From: an uncultured Lachnospiraceae bacterium
GTDB lineage: Bacteria; Bacillota; Clostridia; Lachnospirales; Lachnospiraceae
Direction: 5' to 3'
NCBI GenBank assembly: GCA_910577275.1
Contig: CAJTMW010000017.1
Coordinates: 1-64,000, forward strand
Length of the DNA stretch: 64,000 nt
Shown here: positions 62,544 through 64,000 of the stretch, one piece after another
How positions within the stretch are numbered: the first letter of the stretch is position 1
Layout: the number at the start of each line of letters is the position of its first letter
Made by a program: the position numbers and the translations under genes
Notes under the pieces: generated by a model
Databases searched by the model: none
Told to the model about the DNA's origin: nothing
The model's input: the letters and a program-made list of their open reading frames with translations, nothing else

Positions 62544-63824
62544 ATGAAAGTATCATCCAAAATTTATTATGTGAGTTCCCGAAAGGGAAATGACGAAAAT
62601 GACGGAAGCTTGGAGCGGCCTTTTGCAACGCTTTTTGCGGTGAATCGTTTGCGCCTTGCGCCGGGAGAGCAGGTGCTTTTAGAGCGGGGCTCCGTCTTTC
62701 CGGGGCAGTTTTTACATTTGTCGGTACAGGGAACAGAGAAAGCCCCGATTGTCATAGGAGCATACGGCGAGGGAAATTTGCCGGAAATTGAAGCCGCAGG
62801 TCAGGGAATCTGGTATCAGGATTACGGGACGGAGCTGGATTCGCCGAACCACACGAAAGAAGGGTATGTTTCTTCGGCGGTGCTGCTCTATGACTGCGCG
62901 TATATCACGCTGCGGGACATTGCCGTCAGCAATCAGGGAAATATCATAGGGGAAGCCTATGAAGCGCCCCGGAAAATGAACCGCACGGGTGTTGCCGTGG
63001 TGGCAAAAAACAGAGGAACCTTGCGGCAAATCCGCCTGGAAAATCTGGAAGTGCGGAATGTAAACGGAAATGTCTACGACAAGCACATGAATAACGGAGG
63101 CATTTATTTTACCTGTCTGAAACCGGATAATGAGGAGAGGACGGGAGTCGCCAGATACGAAGGAGTGAGAATCAGGGGATGCTTTGTGCATAAGGTGAGC
63201 CGGTGGGGAATTGCCTTAGGCTACAGCTATAAATGCAGGGAATTTATGAAAGCGGAGCTTGAGGACGAGCTTTTTGAAAAATACGGACATAAGGATATTG
63301 AAATTACCGGAAATTATGTGAAGGAAGCCGGGGGCGACGGAATCACGGTGATGTATGCCCTTCGGCCTCTGGTGGAGCACAATGCGGCGGATTCCTGCGC
63401 AGGGGAAATGAACGACCGCATTTACCGGTTTCCGGAAAAGCGGGGTGGAAAGGTGGCGGCGGGTATATGGCCGTGGAAATGTAAGGATGCTCTTTTCCAA
63501 TATAACGAGGTGCGGGACACGAGGCTCAATCAGGACGGTATGGCATGGGACGCGGATTCCGGCGACGGAACGGTTTATCAGTACAACTACAGCCGGCAAA
63601 ACGAGGGCGGCTGCGTCATGTTTTGTCTGGAGGAGGCAATTCACAATACTTTCCGATATAATGTGAGCTATGACGATTTGGGCGGAACAATCAGCCCCTC
63701 CATGAACCCGGACGCATACCTTCACCATAATGTTTTTTATAAAAGGAAGGATGTGCCTTTCGTGCGGGAGCATATGGGCGGAGGGAATTTTACGGAGGAG
63801 GAAAATGTAATAAAAGAGTTGTAA
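62544..63824 (+). CDS. Right-handed parallel beta-helix protein (pectate-lyase-like fold)
   Basis: 426 aa. Begins KIYYVSSRKGNDENDGSLER, the usual start of beta-helix polysaccharide lyases and glycosidases, followed by PFATLFAVNRLRLAPGEQVL and repeated beta-strand coils (VEHNAADSC, FQYNEVRDTRLNQDGMAWD, YQYNYSRQNEGGCVMF). The Asp-rich QDGMAWDADSGDG segment may form the active site of a glycoside hydrolase. There is no signal peptide, so it acts inside the cell. ATG 62544 follows AAGGGAG. Exact activity unknown; a pectic oligosaccharide is plausible given the locus. Confidence 0.8.
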   Translation: MKVSSKIYYVSSRKGNDENDGSLERPFATLFAVNRLRLAPGEQVLLERGSVFPGQFLHLSVQGTEKAPIVIGAYGEGNLPEIEAAGQGIWYQDYGTELDSPNHTKEGYVSSAVLLYDCAYITLRDIAVSNQGNIIGEAYEAPRKMNRTGVAVVAKNRGTLRQIRLENLEVRNVNGNVYDKHMNNGGIYFTCLKPDNEERTGVARYEGVRIRGCFVHKVSRWGIALGYSYKCREFMKAELEDELFEKYGHKDIEITGNYVKEAGGDGITVMYALRPLVEHNAADSCAGEMNDRIYRFPEKRGGKVAAGIWPWKCKDALFQYNEVRDTRLNQDGMAWDADSGDGTVYQYNYSRQNEGGCVMFCLEEAIHNTFRYNVSYDDLGGTISPSMNPDAYLHHNVFYKRKDVPFVREHMGGGNFTEEENVIKEL

Positions 63825-63937
63825 GCCGGTGGAAATTGTATGAAAAATAGGAAAACACAATCTGCGTGGAGAAGTACTTTGCCCACAGGGCGATTGCAAA
63901 CCGCGCCATACGAGAGACGGAAGGAAGGCGGATATCT

Positions 63938-64000
63938 ATGCAGAAAATCATGATAATAGAGGATGACGTGGCGATTCGGGACGAGCTCGCCCTGATTCTG
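63938..64000 (+). CDS. Response regulator, N-terminal fragment (runs off window end)
   Basis: ATG 63938 with AAGGAAGGCGG upstream reads QKIMIIEDDVAIRDELALIL, the first strand, acidic pair and helix of a receiver domain. Only 21 codons are in the window; an OmpR-family regulator is likely. Confidence 0.75.
   Translation, partial: MQKIMIIEDDVAIRDELALIL

Overview
The window looks like a chromosomal segment of a Gram-positive Clostridia bacterium, most likely a gut Lachnospiraceae. The basis is strong AGGAGG-type ribosome binding sites, TTGACA/TATAAT promoters, a FabK-type fatty acid operon with an apparent FabT-like repressor, many lipoprotein solute-binding proteins, YesMN-type sensor/AraC regulators and a large plant-glycan gene content. 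No rRNA, tRNA, CRISPR array, transposase or phage gene was seen. Gene density is high and most genes are on the + strand. Base composition is mosaic: the sugar-uptake genes around 18.5-40.8 kb read more A+T-rich than the fab operon and the glycosidase block at 41-57 kb.

Layout: (1) 0-3.1 kb, regulators and stress functions: a MATE exporter divergent from a PadR regulator with dyad operators, an ECF sigma factor overlapping a probable membrane anti-sigma gene, and a TetR regulator. (2) 3.4-9.9 kb: glgB, a GNAT acetyltransferase, a lipoprotein, a DUF4143 ATPase and the decayed remains of an AAA-ATPase/nuclease gene. (3) 9.9-18.3 kb: a complete-looking type II fatty acid operon acpP-fabK-fabD-fabG-fabF-fabZ-accDA-fabH-marR, with three tandem TTCAAA/TTTGAA dyads just after its promoter. 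Its AccD and AccA are one fused protein, and accB and accC are absent. (4) 18.5-27.4 kb: a sugar ABC importer (no ATPase), a YesM-type kinase, an AraC response regulator and two M24-fold proteins that have lost the peptidase metal ligands. (5) 27.4-30.5 kb: an MFS exporter preceded by a short leader peptide ORF and four overlapping inverted repeats, one of which masks the exporter's start region, followed by MazG-like, HD-domain and DUF genes.

(6) 30.7-43.4 kb: an LplB/LplC/solute-binding importer, a DUF4832-type probable glycosidase, a membrane-sensor AraC regulator split by an in-frame TAG, a GH78 alpha-L-rhamnosidase and a GH35 beta-galactosidase. (7) 43.5-44.2 kb: a small PIN-toxin/antitoxin pair. 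(8) 44.2-57.3 kb: an AraC regulator divergent from a DUF5107-TPR protein and a GH2 enzyme, then a third ABC importer and a second GH2 enzyme. (9) 57.3-60.4 kb: a lipoprotein and an OmpR-family two-component system on the minus strand. (10) 60.6-64 kb: a fusion/frameshift-damaged AlbA_2 regulator, a parallel beta-helix protein and the start of another response regulator.

Together regions 4 and 6-8 describe an organism that imports oligosaccharides from rhamnose- and galactose-containing plant polymers and hydrolyses them inside the cell, each locus with its own sensor. All three importers lack an ATP-binding subunit and must borrow one from elsewhere. The most unusual signals are the attenuator-like leader before the MFS gene (27573-27725), the paired metal-less M24 proteins, the amber-split regulator, and charged low-complexity insertions that recur inside otherwise conserved enzymes.
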